Below are positions 54,716 through 64,000 of a DNA stretch of 64,000 bases, piece by piece; the stretch's first letter is position 1; each line of letters opens with the position of its first letter. The DNA is from Hypoxylon rubiginosum. Taxonomy: Eukaryota > Ascomycota > Sordariomycetes > Xylariales > Hypoxylaceae. The notes beneath the pieces were generated by a model. The model had not been told where the DNA came from, did not search any database, and saw nothing but the letters and a program-made list of their open reading frames with translations. A program made the translations under genes and the position numbers. The stretch is from positions 2,418,001 through 2,482,000 of the forward strand of contig CADCXA010000027.1 of assembly GCA_902806565.1 (NCBI GenBank). The letters are read 5' to 3'.

Positions 54716-55570
54716 TTAAATTCGGGCGGATATCCAGTCCCACCACTTGTCCACATTGCCTTCCAACACGCTCCCGCCGACAACATCTAGCTCGATATCA
54801 AACTCTAGCATTTGCCGGAACGAGAACTTTTCGGAGCCGTACTCGCCCAGCCAGCCATCCTGCTCTTCAGACCCAATCTCGTCGACGCCGACGCCGGAGT
54901 CTAGCAGCCCCTTGCTACGAGACTGTCGTATCCGGCCCAGTTCGGCTTCGAGGTTGCTCTTGACGAGAGTAGCGGGGAGCGCTGTGAAGAGGTCCAACTT
55001 GTTCACGGCGACCAAGACGTGAATCGCATTCGGTGTCTTGGACGTCTTGCCCGCGCCTGTGCGCTTCTGCAAGGTAAGTAAAACATCGTACAGGTAGGCA
55101 GCCGCGTCCGCGAGGTATTCGTCTAAGGTGGCAGCGTCGAGGACATAGACAATGCCCTTTAGGGTACTGGAAGCAATTTGGGTCATCGCATGCTGGTTCC
55201 GCAGCTTGCCGTGTCCCGGGGTATCGACGAGCAGGAACTTGCGGTGGGAGCCCGGGGCATCGTCGCGCGCGGCCTCACGGAAGGTAGAGGCGCCGTGGTC
55301 GTCGGATACGGTCAGCTCGATGGACTGGGGGATCTGCGAGGTGTGGGTTGGGGTGGCTTGGTCGCCGCGTTCGAGGAGAGTGAGAAGAGAAGTCTTGCCG
55401 CCGCCGGCCGGACCCAAGAGGAGAATGGACGGGAGACTGGTGTATGGCGTGCTCCGGGATATGTATAGATGCACAAGAATCGGTAGCAGCAGTACGATTA
55501 TAGCGCCGACGATGAAGACTTCGGTTGAAGGAGTGAGGATGTACTCGAGGAGTCGCTTCGGGGCCTCCAT
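54716..55570 (-). CDS. SRP102: Signal recognition particle receptor subunit beta
   Basis: Intronless, 284 residues from the Met at 55570; the upstream Met adds 12 unlikely residues. An N-terminal membrane anchor (FIVGAIIVLLLPILVHLYIS, about residues 20-39) is followed by a small GTPase: P-loop LLLGPAGGGKTSLLTLLE, switch region LLVDTPGHGKLR, and NKLD within ALPA...VAVNKLDLFTA. The C-terminal region FSFRQMLEFDIELDVVGGSV ends WDWISARI. The SRP-receptor beta family is small GTPases anchored in the ER membrane; it binds the alpha subunit and helps dock the translating ribosome. The G2 Thr and other determinants appear as usual, so it is probably functional. It is divergent from the palmitoyltransferase gene at 56382. 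Confidence 0.94.
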   Translation of the reverse strand: MEAPKRLLEYILTPSTEVFIVGAIIVLLLPILVHLYISRSTPYTSLPSILLLGPAGGGKTSLLTLLERGDQATPTHTSQIPQSIELTVSDDHGASTFREAARDDAPGSHRKFLLVDTPGHGKLRNQHAMTQIASSTLKGIVYVLDAATLDEYLADAAAYLYDVLLTLQKRTGAGKTSKTPNAIHVLVAVNKLDLFTALPATLVKSNLEAELGRIRQSRSKGLLDSGVGVDEIGSEEQDGWLGEYGSEKFSFRQMLEFDIELDVVGGSVLEGNVDKWWDWISARI

Positions 55571-56381
55571 CTTGTGTATTTGTCCGAGACAGAGCAAAAC
55601 TCTCAACGACGAAGGAAAAGAGAGAAAAGGAGGCTCGAGAGAAGAATTATTAAGAATTTATTTAGGTGAGACAGGTCGTGTCATTTCCCCAGATATCGGG
55701 TCATGTCAAAATTAAAAAGCCGATACGTTACGTACTTCGTACAGTTTCATCAATGACATTCGATGCCAAGATTTGCTCTATCTTAAACTTCCGGGGCTAC
55801 AGATTACCTAAGCTAAACCTTGAAGTTGGTGTGCAGGGTGCGGTGCCGTTGTACCGGGAGACAGGTACGTACTCTAAACACCCCGAGACCTTGAAGCCAA
55901 TTAATTAAATCCCACAGTTTCACAGCTAAGCCTCTTAGCTGCCTGCCCCCTAGGTCTCATTGGGGATTGGGGAAGGGTGGCTTAGTGCTAACGACGCTAA
56001 CAACGACAGCCCCCGAGTCCCGATAAACCCGTCTTGAGTTTCTAACCTCGACACTGACCTGATCTGTAATCTGATATTCTACTGACAATCACCAAAAACT
56101 CATTAATGACTGTTTAGGACAAGAGCTGATGACTAGGGAACTTGTTTTTCTCGCTTTACGATCTTATTGAAAACTGTAATTGCATGTCCAATCGTGCATA
56201 CCCTATTCAGGGTCGCTGTATTTATTCTTTTGACTCCTAACAATACCCACTGTCGACGATGCCCCTAGGTTGCCTTCGATGATATTTGACCAGCTCTCGC
56301 GACCGAAAAGACATCTATCACTACCACCAACCGACGATTAATTGAGCTCCAAATCAGCTTTACATTCGCCGGTAGAGCAGC
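55571..56381. other. Divergent promoter region, no gene seen
   Basis: 811 bp between two divergent starts. No open gene is supported. Confidence 0.55.
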
Positions 56382-58769
56382 ATGTCGAACCCAGGCTCGG
56401 CCGGTGCTCCGATACAGCCGTCCTCCAAGGGGATGGCGGCTGCTCCGAAACTAAATTCACAAGAAATGGAGATGGGCAGCCTCCCAGGTGGCGACGCGCC
56501 GTCGTCGGAACCTGATATCATGCAGATTGCAAGAGTGGGAGATATACCGGCAATGGAGAAGCTCTTTGAATCTTCAGAATTGGACGCGACTTACACAGAT
56601 GACGAAGGCATCACGCCGCTCCACGTACGTCTTAGCCTCGTCTCCGATGTTTCTCCTCCAAATTTCTTAGCTGACAGATATCTAGTGGGCGTCTATCAAT
56701 AACCAATTCGCGATGTGCAAGTTCCTGATCGAGAAAGGCGCCGACATAAATAAGAAGGGCGGTGAAAGCATCGCAACACCGCTACAATGGGCTGCCCAAC
56801 GGTCCAACTACTACACTGTCAACCTACTCCTCCAACATGGCGCCGACCCTCTTATAACCGACGCCCAAGGCTACAATACCCTACATATATCGACATTTAG
56901 CGGAAACGTATTATTGGTGGTACTGCTGTTGCACCAGGGCATTCCCGTCGACGTCGCTGATGCTTACGGCCACACGTGCCTTATGTGGGCTGCATACAAG
57001 GGCTTCCCGCAATGCGTGGACCTCTTCTTACGATGGGGCGCAAGCGTACATACGACCGACGAGCAGGGATTTACAGCGCTGCACTGGGCTCTGGTAAAGG
57101 GGTCACCGCAGTGTATACTGAAGCTCTTGGAATACGGCTCGGATCGCTTCGCAAAGACGCAAACCGGCAAGACTCCTGCGATCACGGCTAAGGATCTGAA
57201 TACCGTCAATGCCTGGCAGCGAGCCTTGAAGGAATCTGGTTATGACGAAGACGGCCATGCTGTCACGCCCTGGTGGCCTGGTTCCTCTTTTTTCCTCAAG
57301 GACAAGCGAGGGTTCATGAACAAATTCTTGTTCTTGCTACCGATACCGCTATTGTTCATGGAGTTGATGATTATGGCACATCTGCCCATATTCTTTTCTG
57401 TACCAGTCGCACTCGTGGTTGGGTTCGGTTTCCAGTGGATTACGAATCAAATCCTCGAATATGCGCCGCCGGATATGAGACACCTGCATAAGACGGTACG
57501 TATTCTGGAATCAATACAAAATCAGTATAATTCTAATTGGACATAGCCTTGGTTGGCTGGCATATTCGCGGCATCGCTGTTTCTCGTAGGTATGGGGTGG
57601 GTTCTTACGGTGCTACCGGGTAAGTTCTCTTGCTTAATCCCCAAGCCAAGTAGAAAGCCGACTAACAAAACCTAGGAACGTTTTCGACTCACCCGTTGCT
57701 CAATTTTGTATTTCTCATATTGTACAGCTTGACGGCCTATTTCTATGCGGCGTGCATGGTCTTTGATCCCGGATATGTTCCAAAGCTCAACGGAATCGCG
57801 GAGCAGAAGGCCGCCATTGACGAGCTCATGAATCTGTGGAAGTTTGATGAATCAAACTTCTGCGTTACGTGTATGATTCGAACTCCTCTGAGGAGCAAAC
57901 ATTGCCGACGGTGTCAACGATGTGTTGCGAAACATGACCAGTGAGTCTAAAGCGAAGTTATCTAATGCAGCCAACTAACCCAATCTAGCCACTGCCCTTG
58001 GGTTAACAATTGTGTGGGCGTGAACAACCATCGACATTTCTTCCTATACTTGATCACCCTCGTATTTGGCATCCTATCGTTCGACTGGTTACTATATTTC
58101 TACTTCTCTGGCCTACCTAAATCCGATACCGCCGATTGCCTCCTCTTAGCGGAATCTATCTGCGAAGTCATCAGTGTAGATTCTTACACGGTGCTCCTTG
58201 GTCTGTGGACGACGTTGCAGCTGACGTGGGTTGGCATGCTCATCTTTGTGCAATTCATCCAAGTCGCGCGCGCTATGACTACGTACGAGAACCTATATGG
58301 CATTCAGGACGGCTCGGTACCGTCTATCACATCCGCTTTCACAAGCACCGGGGCGCCGCTCGATCCGAATCATCCCGATGTTGCAGCGCCCCCGTCCGCG
58401 GCCGCCGACCCGTTGGGAATTGGCAGGGGGGCGCATTCGCACAAGAATAAGGGCTTCCTCAAGCAGTGGGGTCGGCTGCTAGGTGTCGATACCTTCATCG
58501 AGACGGCTACGGGCCGCGGTGCCGCGACGGGGAAGAAGATGCGAAAGAAGCGCAACCCGTACAACAGAGGCCTCGTCCAAAACTGCCGCGACTTTTGGTG
58601 CGATCCAGCGCCTATATTCGGACGAAGGGAAACGGGCGACGCCGTGTTGAACGGGGAGAAGATAAACTACACGGAGGTTTATGAGAGTCCGGCTGCAATG
58701 AACTTAGGTCTCACTGCCGGGAGAAGTAGGAGAGACGGATATGAGAGTGTAGCGGGCGAAGAGGTTTAG
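56382..58769 (+). CDS. AKR1: AKR1-like ankyrin/DHHC palmitoyltransferase
   Basis: Five exons (56382-56624, 56686-57495, 57547-57619, 57676-57940, 57989-58769) join in phase to 723 residues. The N-terminal half has about six ankyrin repeats (e.g. [80 protein letters not shown]). Then come helices ([34 protein letters not shown]) and the cysteine-rich DHHC domain: [20 protein letters not shown], then RCVAKHD joined to [20 protein letters not shown]. The DHHC tetrad at about residue 464 is assembled across the last intron. Two further helices follow, then a long tail with a [15 protein letters not shown] segment. In yeast Akr1 palmitoylates proteins such as Yck2 at the Golgi. All elements are complete. 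Confidence 0.96.
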
Positions 58770-59092
58770 GGATGAGAGAGGCTTCGAGGTGGGAGGCCTG
58801 GCAGGCTTCACTTCAAGTGAGTTGTTTACGCTTTATGATGCTTGTGGGCTTCGGATGAGCAACGCGTGACTTTGGTGCTCTGGGCTGGAGGGTATGAGAA
58901 AATACAATGTATGCCACTTGGTCTACTTGATGTTTGACACTCTCGAGTAGGTATATTACACATTATTCGATGCCTAAATATGCTGAGGAGCGTTGGAGGT
59001 TGAAAATAAATATTGTGATGATTCCCTTCTACTTATGCTACAAAGAAAGTAAAGTAAACTGCGAAGACGCAATGAGATCAGAATAGTCTTAT
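58770..59092. other. 3' intergenic region, no gene seen
   Basis: Sequence after the palmitoyltransferase stop. It holds TAGGTATATTACAC and no conserved motif. Confidence 0.5.
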
Positions 59093-59535
59093 TCAGCCCA
59101 CAACCTTAGACCCGTCCTGGATAGCGTTGGCGTTAGAAGCGCCCTTAACGACGGAGGCAATATCCGTGTCGCCGCCGACCCCGCCCGTCGCGATCCGGAT
59201 CGTGTTGTCGGCGCCCAGCGTCTGCCGCATGTGCTTCGCCCGCCCACAGAGCCAGCCATAGGGATTGTTGTTCTTGCATATCGAGGTGTTGGGCGACATG
59301 GGCTCATTCTTGTTTTTTTTGACCGTCAGTTTTGGTGTTACGCTCTGAGAGGTCATGTTTCACGGAAGCCCACATGCAGGTCGAAAGTCATGATGGCGTC
59401 GCTCCACTCTGTCCACACTACCTTGCCCGAGTGAGCCCCTTTGTACTGCAGGGTGTGGTCGATACGCTTGTCGTACGCTTCAAAGGCTTCGTGCGAAGTG
59501 TAGAACTTGGTCTTGCTCCATTTGTCGGAGTACAC
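59093..59535 (-). pseudogene. GH5-like glycosidase fragment
   Basis: Minus-strand reading gives YSDKWSKTKFYTSHEAFEAY, DKRIDHTLQYKGAHSGKVV and WSDAIMTFDLH. A 65-nt candidate intron (59309-59373) then joins this to NEPMSPNTSICKNNNPYGWL and CGRAKHMRQTLGADNTIRIA TGGVGGD. The join restores the sequence TFDLHNEPM, where NEP would be the catalytic acid/base of a GH5 enzyme. About 126 codons remain. The expected N-terminal third is missing (an in-frame TGA lies close upstream) and the C-terminal part with the nucleophile is absent, so the gene is truncated at both ends. The presence of an intact-looking intron shows it came from a genuine gene rather than a retrocopy. Confidence 0.65.
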
Positions 59536-60360
59536 GTCCCTGGAGTAGCGTCAGCTTGCAGTCTCCATATCCTCTGCCTCCATGATCGGCTATCGATGAA
59601 AGTATAACAATTATCCAACCCAAGAACACCTTAAGCCCAAAACTTTACAATTTCAAAGGCCGTCGCCATAAGCGTTTACCAACGTGATCAAGTTTAGATA
59701 CTTAATAGAAATTGCTATCTCATCCCATATACCTGAGGCAACTAGCTTATCCCCTGACCCAACCACTCGGGTCGTTAGTAGCCAACTACAAGCCACAGCA
59801 AAGCTACGCCCACTTCATGTTCTCAGGCGTTTGATTAAGTTTCATTTAAAGAAAGACGACCTCTAAACAAATAACAGCCATAATGCTACGCGTTTCGATA
59901 GAGTGACACCAATCGCTATTCTGCAGCACTTATACCCTCATCCATATATCTCCTTTGAAGAAAAGAAACGATCTACACCAATTTTGAATGAGTAATCAAA
60001 TCGGTCATTGGATGATCGTTCTTTATGCGTCTCCAATGCTATCGGTTGGCAATGGAGTTATAAAAGTAGGTAAATTAGAGTACCTAGCGTCTCGGGATCG
60101 ATAAGTTGCCGATCAATATCGTGGGTTTTGTTTGATTTATATTAAATTTACACGAGTCTCCTTATTCTATTCGACTTCAGCGCTCAGATTACCCCTTTAT
60201 TTGATACTAAAACCCTGGCTGCATGTCAGGTGTGTCTGTCCCTGACTTTCTCAGATAGAAAGACAACCACACCAGCTCTGTACTCTTGCTTCACAACCAT
60301 TTGCTAATACGATAAGCAAACATTTATATCAATCATTGAACCTATTTATGATTCTAGATA
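59536..60360. other. Intergenic, no gene supported
   Basis: Short frames only; pyrimidine-rich leader near 60330. Confidence 0.5.
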
Positions 60361-61527
60361 ATGTCCAATTCTAACCCGCAAGAGTTCAGTTCGCGCAATA
60401 TCGACACCTTCCTAGGCGTGAACTCGAGTCAACTAAATACACGACTATCAAGTCTGGCTCGCTCTCCCGTACCAATATCCTTTCAGATAACTGGTTAGTA
60501 TAATATTTCATGAAGCAGGCAACAAGCTAAAAGTAACGATGCATAACTGAGTCTTTTGTCAGATACGAAGCCAAATCCAGTAAGAACGGGTTCTCCAGAA
60601 TCGACCTCGGATCTATTATCCGAATATCACTTTCCTCTACCACCGTCGCGACCACCGTCGCGCCCATCATCACGTTCTGCGTATTCTGTCACGCAGGGCT
60701 CAAGGCCTTCCTCGCCACTCCCGCCGCTTTACCCTTTACCCCTATCTACGCCTTCGCGCCAGGATATCTCTGAGACAAACGAGAAAGTCGAAGCCACCGC
60801 AAGATCGATACATTCCTCTCAGCATTCAACATCTGAGCTTGACGTCCAAAAGATCATACAATCAAAGCCACTGCCAGCCAAACCACCACTAGCCGCCAAC
60901 GAGAACGATACCGATGAAACCATGAAGGGGAAGCAGCATCTTTTTCAGTTCATGCGAACGGACTCTGGAGTTACGACAGAGATAGTGGAAACCGCTCGCA
61001 GCATTAGCCTCGTGGGCAGAACAAGCGGTGGCAAGGGGATCCCGGCAGTAACTACGATAGAATCCAGGGCGCCCGTGTCAGTAGAGAAGGAAGAGAAGGA
61101 AGCAAAAGATGGAATGAAAGCAAAAGAGTCCCAGAGCATTGAGCCTCAACATATTTTGACTGGAAACAAGACTGAGACTCGTGCGCGACAGGAGGTGGTA
61201 ACGCAGGACGAGAGAGGTCCATTCCGCAGACAAAGACTCACGCCGGAGCAAATTATATGGCTGCACAAGAACTATCGCGGAGAAGCCACGTTCCTCAAGG
61301 CGTGGGGCCTGCATTTTACGAGGGATGCTGACCGAGACCAAGGACGAGAGATTCTTCGAGTCCTTATGGCAGCTGAGTCGCCAAAGGGAAAGGAGAAGTC
61401 AAATCGAGACGACGTAGAGGAGAGACAGAGCAGCCCACGTGGTAGGCCACATCATTCAGCATCGGGGGATGGAGCAGGACTCCGTGCTATTGAAGAAGCG
61501 ACGGCTACAAACTTCGTTAATGCCTGA
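60361..61527 (+). CDS. Disordered Ser/Pro-rich protein with conserved C-terminal helix pair
   Basis: Two exons, 60361-60493 and 60563-61527, give 365 residues. The N-terminal two thirds are low complexity and Ser/Pro/Arg-rich (SNPQEFSSRN, PLPPSRPPSRPSSRSAYSVT, SSPLPPLYPLPLSTPSRQDI). A compact helical region near the C-terminus, RRQRLTPEQIIWLHKNYRGE then ATFLKAWGLHFTRDADRDQG and REILRVLMAAESP, is the only folded part visible. It resembles short helical segments of fungal hypothetical proteins. The first exon was chosen because it gives an ATG with a good leader and a phase-correct GTTAGT...CAG intron. Function unknown; a signalling adaptor is possible from composition only. Confidence 0.72.
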
Positions 61528-62603
61528 AGAGAGGCGTTTCATACGTTAGATATTTTAAAGGTAATAGATGAAAGACGAGCTACTTAGTATGAGATAGATG
61601 GGTGCATATGGGTTAATGGGATAACTGAGAAGGCCGCCCTTCCTCTTTAAACATATTCGAATAAGTGACGCGCAATGTTGGTGTAAGGGATTTGGCCTTC
61701 TGGGAAAGGGGTAAGGCCTGTTAGCCTAGATATTTATACTGGGCGCCACCGACAGCTTGGTTGAAAGTCCCTCTAAGAATAAATGTTATAAAAATAAAAA
61801 TATTAGTTATTATGTAGACGTTCACATTAAGGCGCTAGGCACTCTGAGATATAAAGTTAAAAGCCGAAGATTGGACAGTAATGCTTTATTAGCGAAAGGG
61901 GTTGATTTGAGTGGGAGGACCAAGCACCCATCTTCGGTGGCAAAGCCGATACTGGTGCAGAAGTGTGCTCCCTGGCGCTAATTTATTGGTGCCTGGAATC
62001 GGTGGCCTCGGGATCCTAATACTAGCACTTGTTCTGCCGGCGCTATGTTGCCGGCGCTATGGAACCCAGTTATCGGCGGCCTCGGGATCCGACGGAGACA
62101 CCAGCCCCCAGGCCACCACTACAATTCCCATTTCTCAATGACCATGATGGCGAAGCAATAGATAGTTGACCAATAGATTTTAGAGAGTTCATAGTCCTAG
62201 ATTTCCTGGTCAGCCTACGTTCGTACAATGCAACCGAGATATCTTCGGGCGCCATGAGACTCTCCATGCGAATTACAGGGCAAACCCTTTCATCTTAATT
62301 CCATGGGCTTGAAATGACAGCAACGCATTACACTGCTTCCCACCGAAGTCTCGTCTTGCGTATAGAACTACCAGGACTTGCGACGTGCGCCACGTTGAAG
62401 TTACACTCTTATGCCAGGCGAACAGCCGAGACGCAGCTGACTGACGACGCGTTATTAGCTCTCCTGATACCAGAACCTAGTAAGGTTTAAAGAAAGTGTT
62501 GTTATATATTCTACCAACGTCCTATCTTCTCGCATCTACTCTCAACAGGTGGATCCAGAACTTCATCGCATTCCCCTTCGCCTCCAACTTTGCCTGGCCC
62601 AAG
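61528..62603. other. 1.1-kb intergenic region with short near-repeat
   Basis: Only short frames. GGCCTCGGGATCC occurs at about 62023 and 62079, joined by CCGGCGCTATG repeated twice near 62038-62060. No gene. Confidence 0.5.
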
Positions 62604-63777
62604 ATGGAGGATGGACAGCCCGGTAAGAGTCTTGAGGCTTATGCTAGTAGCCTTGTTATTGACATCATCTAGTTCCGGGAAGTCTTTTCGTCTATGCCCC
62701 TAACAAAGGGGCACCGATTTTCTTCACTGTCGCATTTGCAGCCTCGGCGGTAGGCCATATCTGGCAGTGTTAGTAAGTGTATTCCTAGTCTTCCATAATA
62801 TTCGGCAACTTACATTTGCCACTAGTCGCTACAAATGCTTCAAGATGGTTGGACTTCACCCGCTCTGCGCAGTACTATTTACTGCTGGGTATGCTTTACG
62901 GGAATACGCAGCCTTCAACTATTTGTATAGCACCCAGAACTTAATCGTCTACATTCTCAGTCAGGTTTTCATATTTATATGCCCGTAAGTTAAGGTCTCA
63001 ATAGGATCAATGTATACCTAGGTTCCTGGTGGGTGCTAACGAATCTTGGGTTGAAACAGTCCGCTGCTCGAACTCGCAAACTACCACGTCCTCGGTCGAA
63101 TATTCTACTACGTACCATACTTCCCACCTCTTCCTCCAGGGAGAGTCCTTTCTACTTTCGGTGGCTTAATGGCGCTCGTTGAGACATTAAACGCTTTAGG
63201 GGTCGCTCTGTCCTCTAACCCTTCATCGTCGCAGGATCATCAAGAACTGGGAAGTCGCTTGACAATAGCCGCGCTTGCTATTCAATTCGCTGTCATCCTT
63301 AGCTGTGGAATCCTTGCAGGTATCTTCCATTGGCGATGTAGCAGGGCCAAGATAAACAACAAGGCTATCTCAACTCCCCTAATCACGCTATACGTCAGCT
63401 TGGTGTTGATATTGATACGATGCATTTACCGCTTCGTGGAGCATATGGGCAACACCACAGTGCACCTTGACGACTTCGAGTCGCTCGCGACCCTGAGTCC
63501 TATTCTGCGGTACGAGTGGTACTTTTACATCTTCGAGGCGACCCTCATGCTCACGAACTCTGTGCTGTGGAATATATGGAATCCAGGTCGCTACCTACCC
63601 AGGAACTACCACATTTATCTGGCACGAGACGGCATAACCGAAGTCGAAGGGGAGGCAAAGTTAGATAAACGGCCACTTTTGGCTAAGATCGCATGTGTAT
63701 TAACTTTCGGCCTTCTATTTCGCGAGAATAAGGATGGTGGATCATATTGGGAGCTTAAACCATTAACGCGTCGATAA
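62604..63777 (+). CDS. RTA1-like lipid-translocating exporter family protein
   Basis: Four exons (62604-62622, 62673-62772, 62826-62984, 63060-63777) join in phase to 331 residues. A short N-terminus MEDGQPVPG leads into LFVYAPNKGAPIFFTVAFAA, and then LHPLCAVLFTAGYALREYAA, the RTA1 landmark LLELANYHVLGRIFYYVPYF, LMALVETLNALGVALSSNP, AIQFAVILSCGILAGIFHWR, VLILIRCIYRFVEHMG, LRYEWYFYIFEATLMLTNSV and WNPGRYLPRNYHIYLARDG. Seven helices are expected. Family members (Rta1, Rsb1 in yeast) move or sense lipids and confer resistance to some compounds. The first exon is only 19 nt, which is common in this family. It reaches the end of the window intact. Confidence 0.9.
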
Positions 63778-64000
63778 TCGGTAGGGGAGTTTTAGTAATA
63801 TATACGAGGGTGTGGCCGGTAAAATGGGATGAAATATATTTGGTTTTGCACATCGAACAGGTAAATATAAACAGCGTACGAATCATTCATTTCGAAACAA
63901 GCAGTCTTTCATTTAGTCTTCGCTAATTCTAAACGATGCACATATATAAGAGAAGACAGCGTACTTGCACGACAGTGTGCCATTCATCCCATCTTGAAGT
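63778..64000. other. Window end, no gene seen
   Basis: 3' sequence of the RTA1-like gene. Confidence 0.5.

Noticed and set aside
54747..55715. Plus-strand frames over SRP receptor beta
   Set aside because: The minus strand encodes the GTPase with all motifs; these are shadows.

Overview
The window is nuclear DNA of a filamentous ascomycete (Pezizomycotina, most likely Sordariomycetes). It has many short GTAAGT...CTAAC...AG introns of 42-200 nt. Its families are typical of these fungi: Zn2Cys6 regulator, DUF1996, AA9 LPMO with CBM1, GH105, RTA1, UstYa-type oxidases and an AKR1-like ankyrin/DHHC palmitoyltransferase. Genes lie on both strands without operons. I rebuilt exon models by hand from splice consensus and reading phase. 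All assignments come from reading motifs; no database search was run.

Layout. 1-13 kb: a secreted DUF1996 protein, a decayed MFS transporter, a novel gene with a duplicated intron-exon unit, an F-box-like/2EXR-type protein with a hairpin inside its intron, a divergent pair of paralogous secreted proteins, and a GH105 hydrolase. 13-27.5 kb: a small membrane protein, a tRNA-like element, a zinc-finger-like small ORF, a multi-pass membrane protein, a 3'(2'),5'-bisphosphate nucleotidase (HAL2/MET22 type), a disordered protein, an SDR, six phased TTACGTAA palindromes and a BTB protein, then a cysteine-rich GPI-like protein. 27.5-30.9 kb: gene-poor, holding an extremely AT-rich element with terminal inverted repeats. 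31-34 kb: a Zn2Cys6 transcription factor and a MARVEL-like membrane protein.

35.4-46.5 kb is the most notable region. It holds a decayed prolyl-4-hydroxylase-like gene, a tiny secreted-peptide gene with two consecutive 3-nt micro-exons, an intact P4H-like dioxygenase divergent from that peptide gene, three UstYa-like (HxxHC) membrane proteins and an EamA/DMT transporter. This set resembles a fungal RiPP (dikaritin-type) pathway: a secreted proline-rich peptide as possible substrate, P4H and UstYa-like enzymes as possible modifiers, and a transporter. The usual Kex2-repeat precursor was not seen, so the pathway is an inference.

46.5-64 kb: an AA9 LPMO, a large membrane protein, cystathionine beta-synthase, SRP receptor beta, the AKR1-like palmitoyltransferase, a GH5 fragment, a disordered protein and an RTA1-like protein. 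Housekeeping genes (CBS, SRP receptor beta, AKR1, nucleotidase) are intact. Accessory genes include three decayed copies (MFS, P4H, GH5), which fits a mixed core/accessory region.
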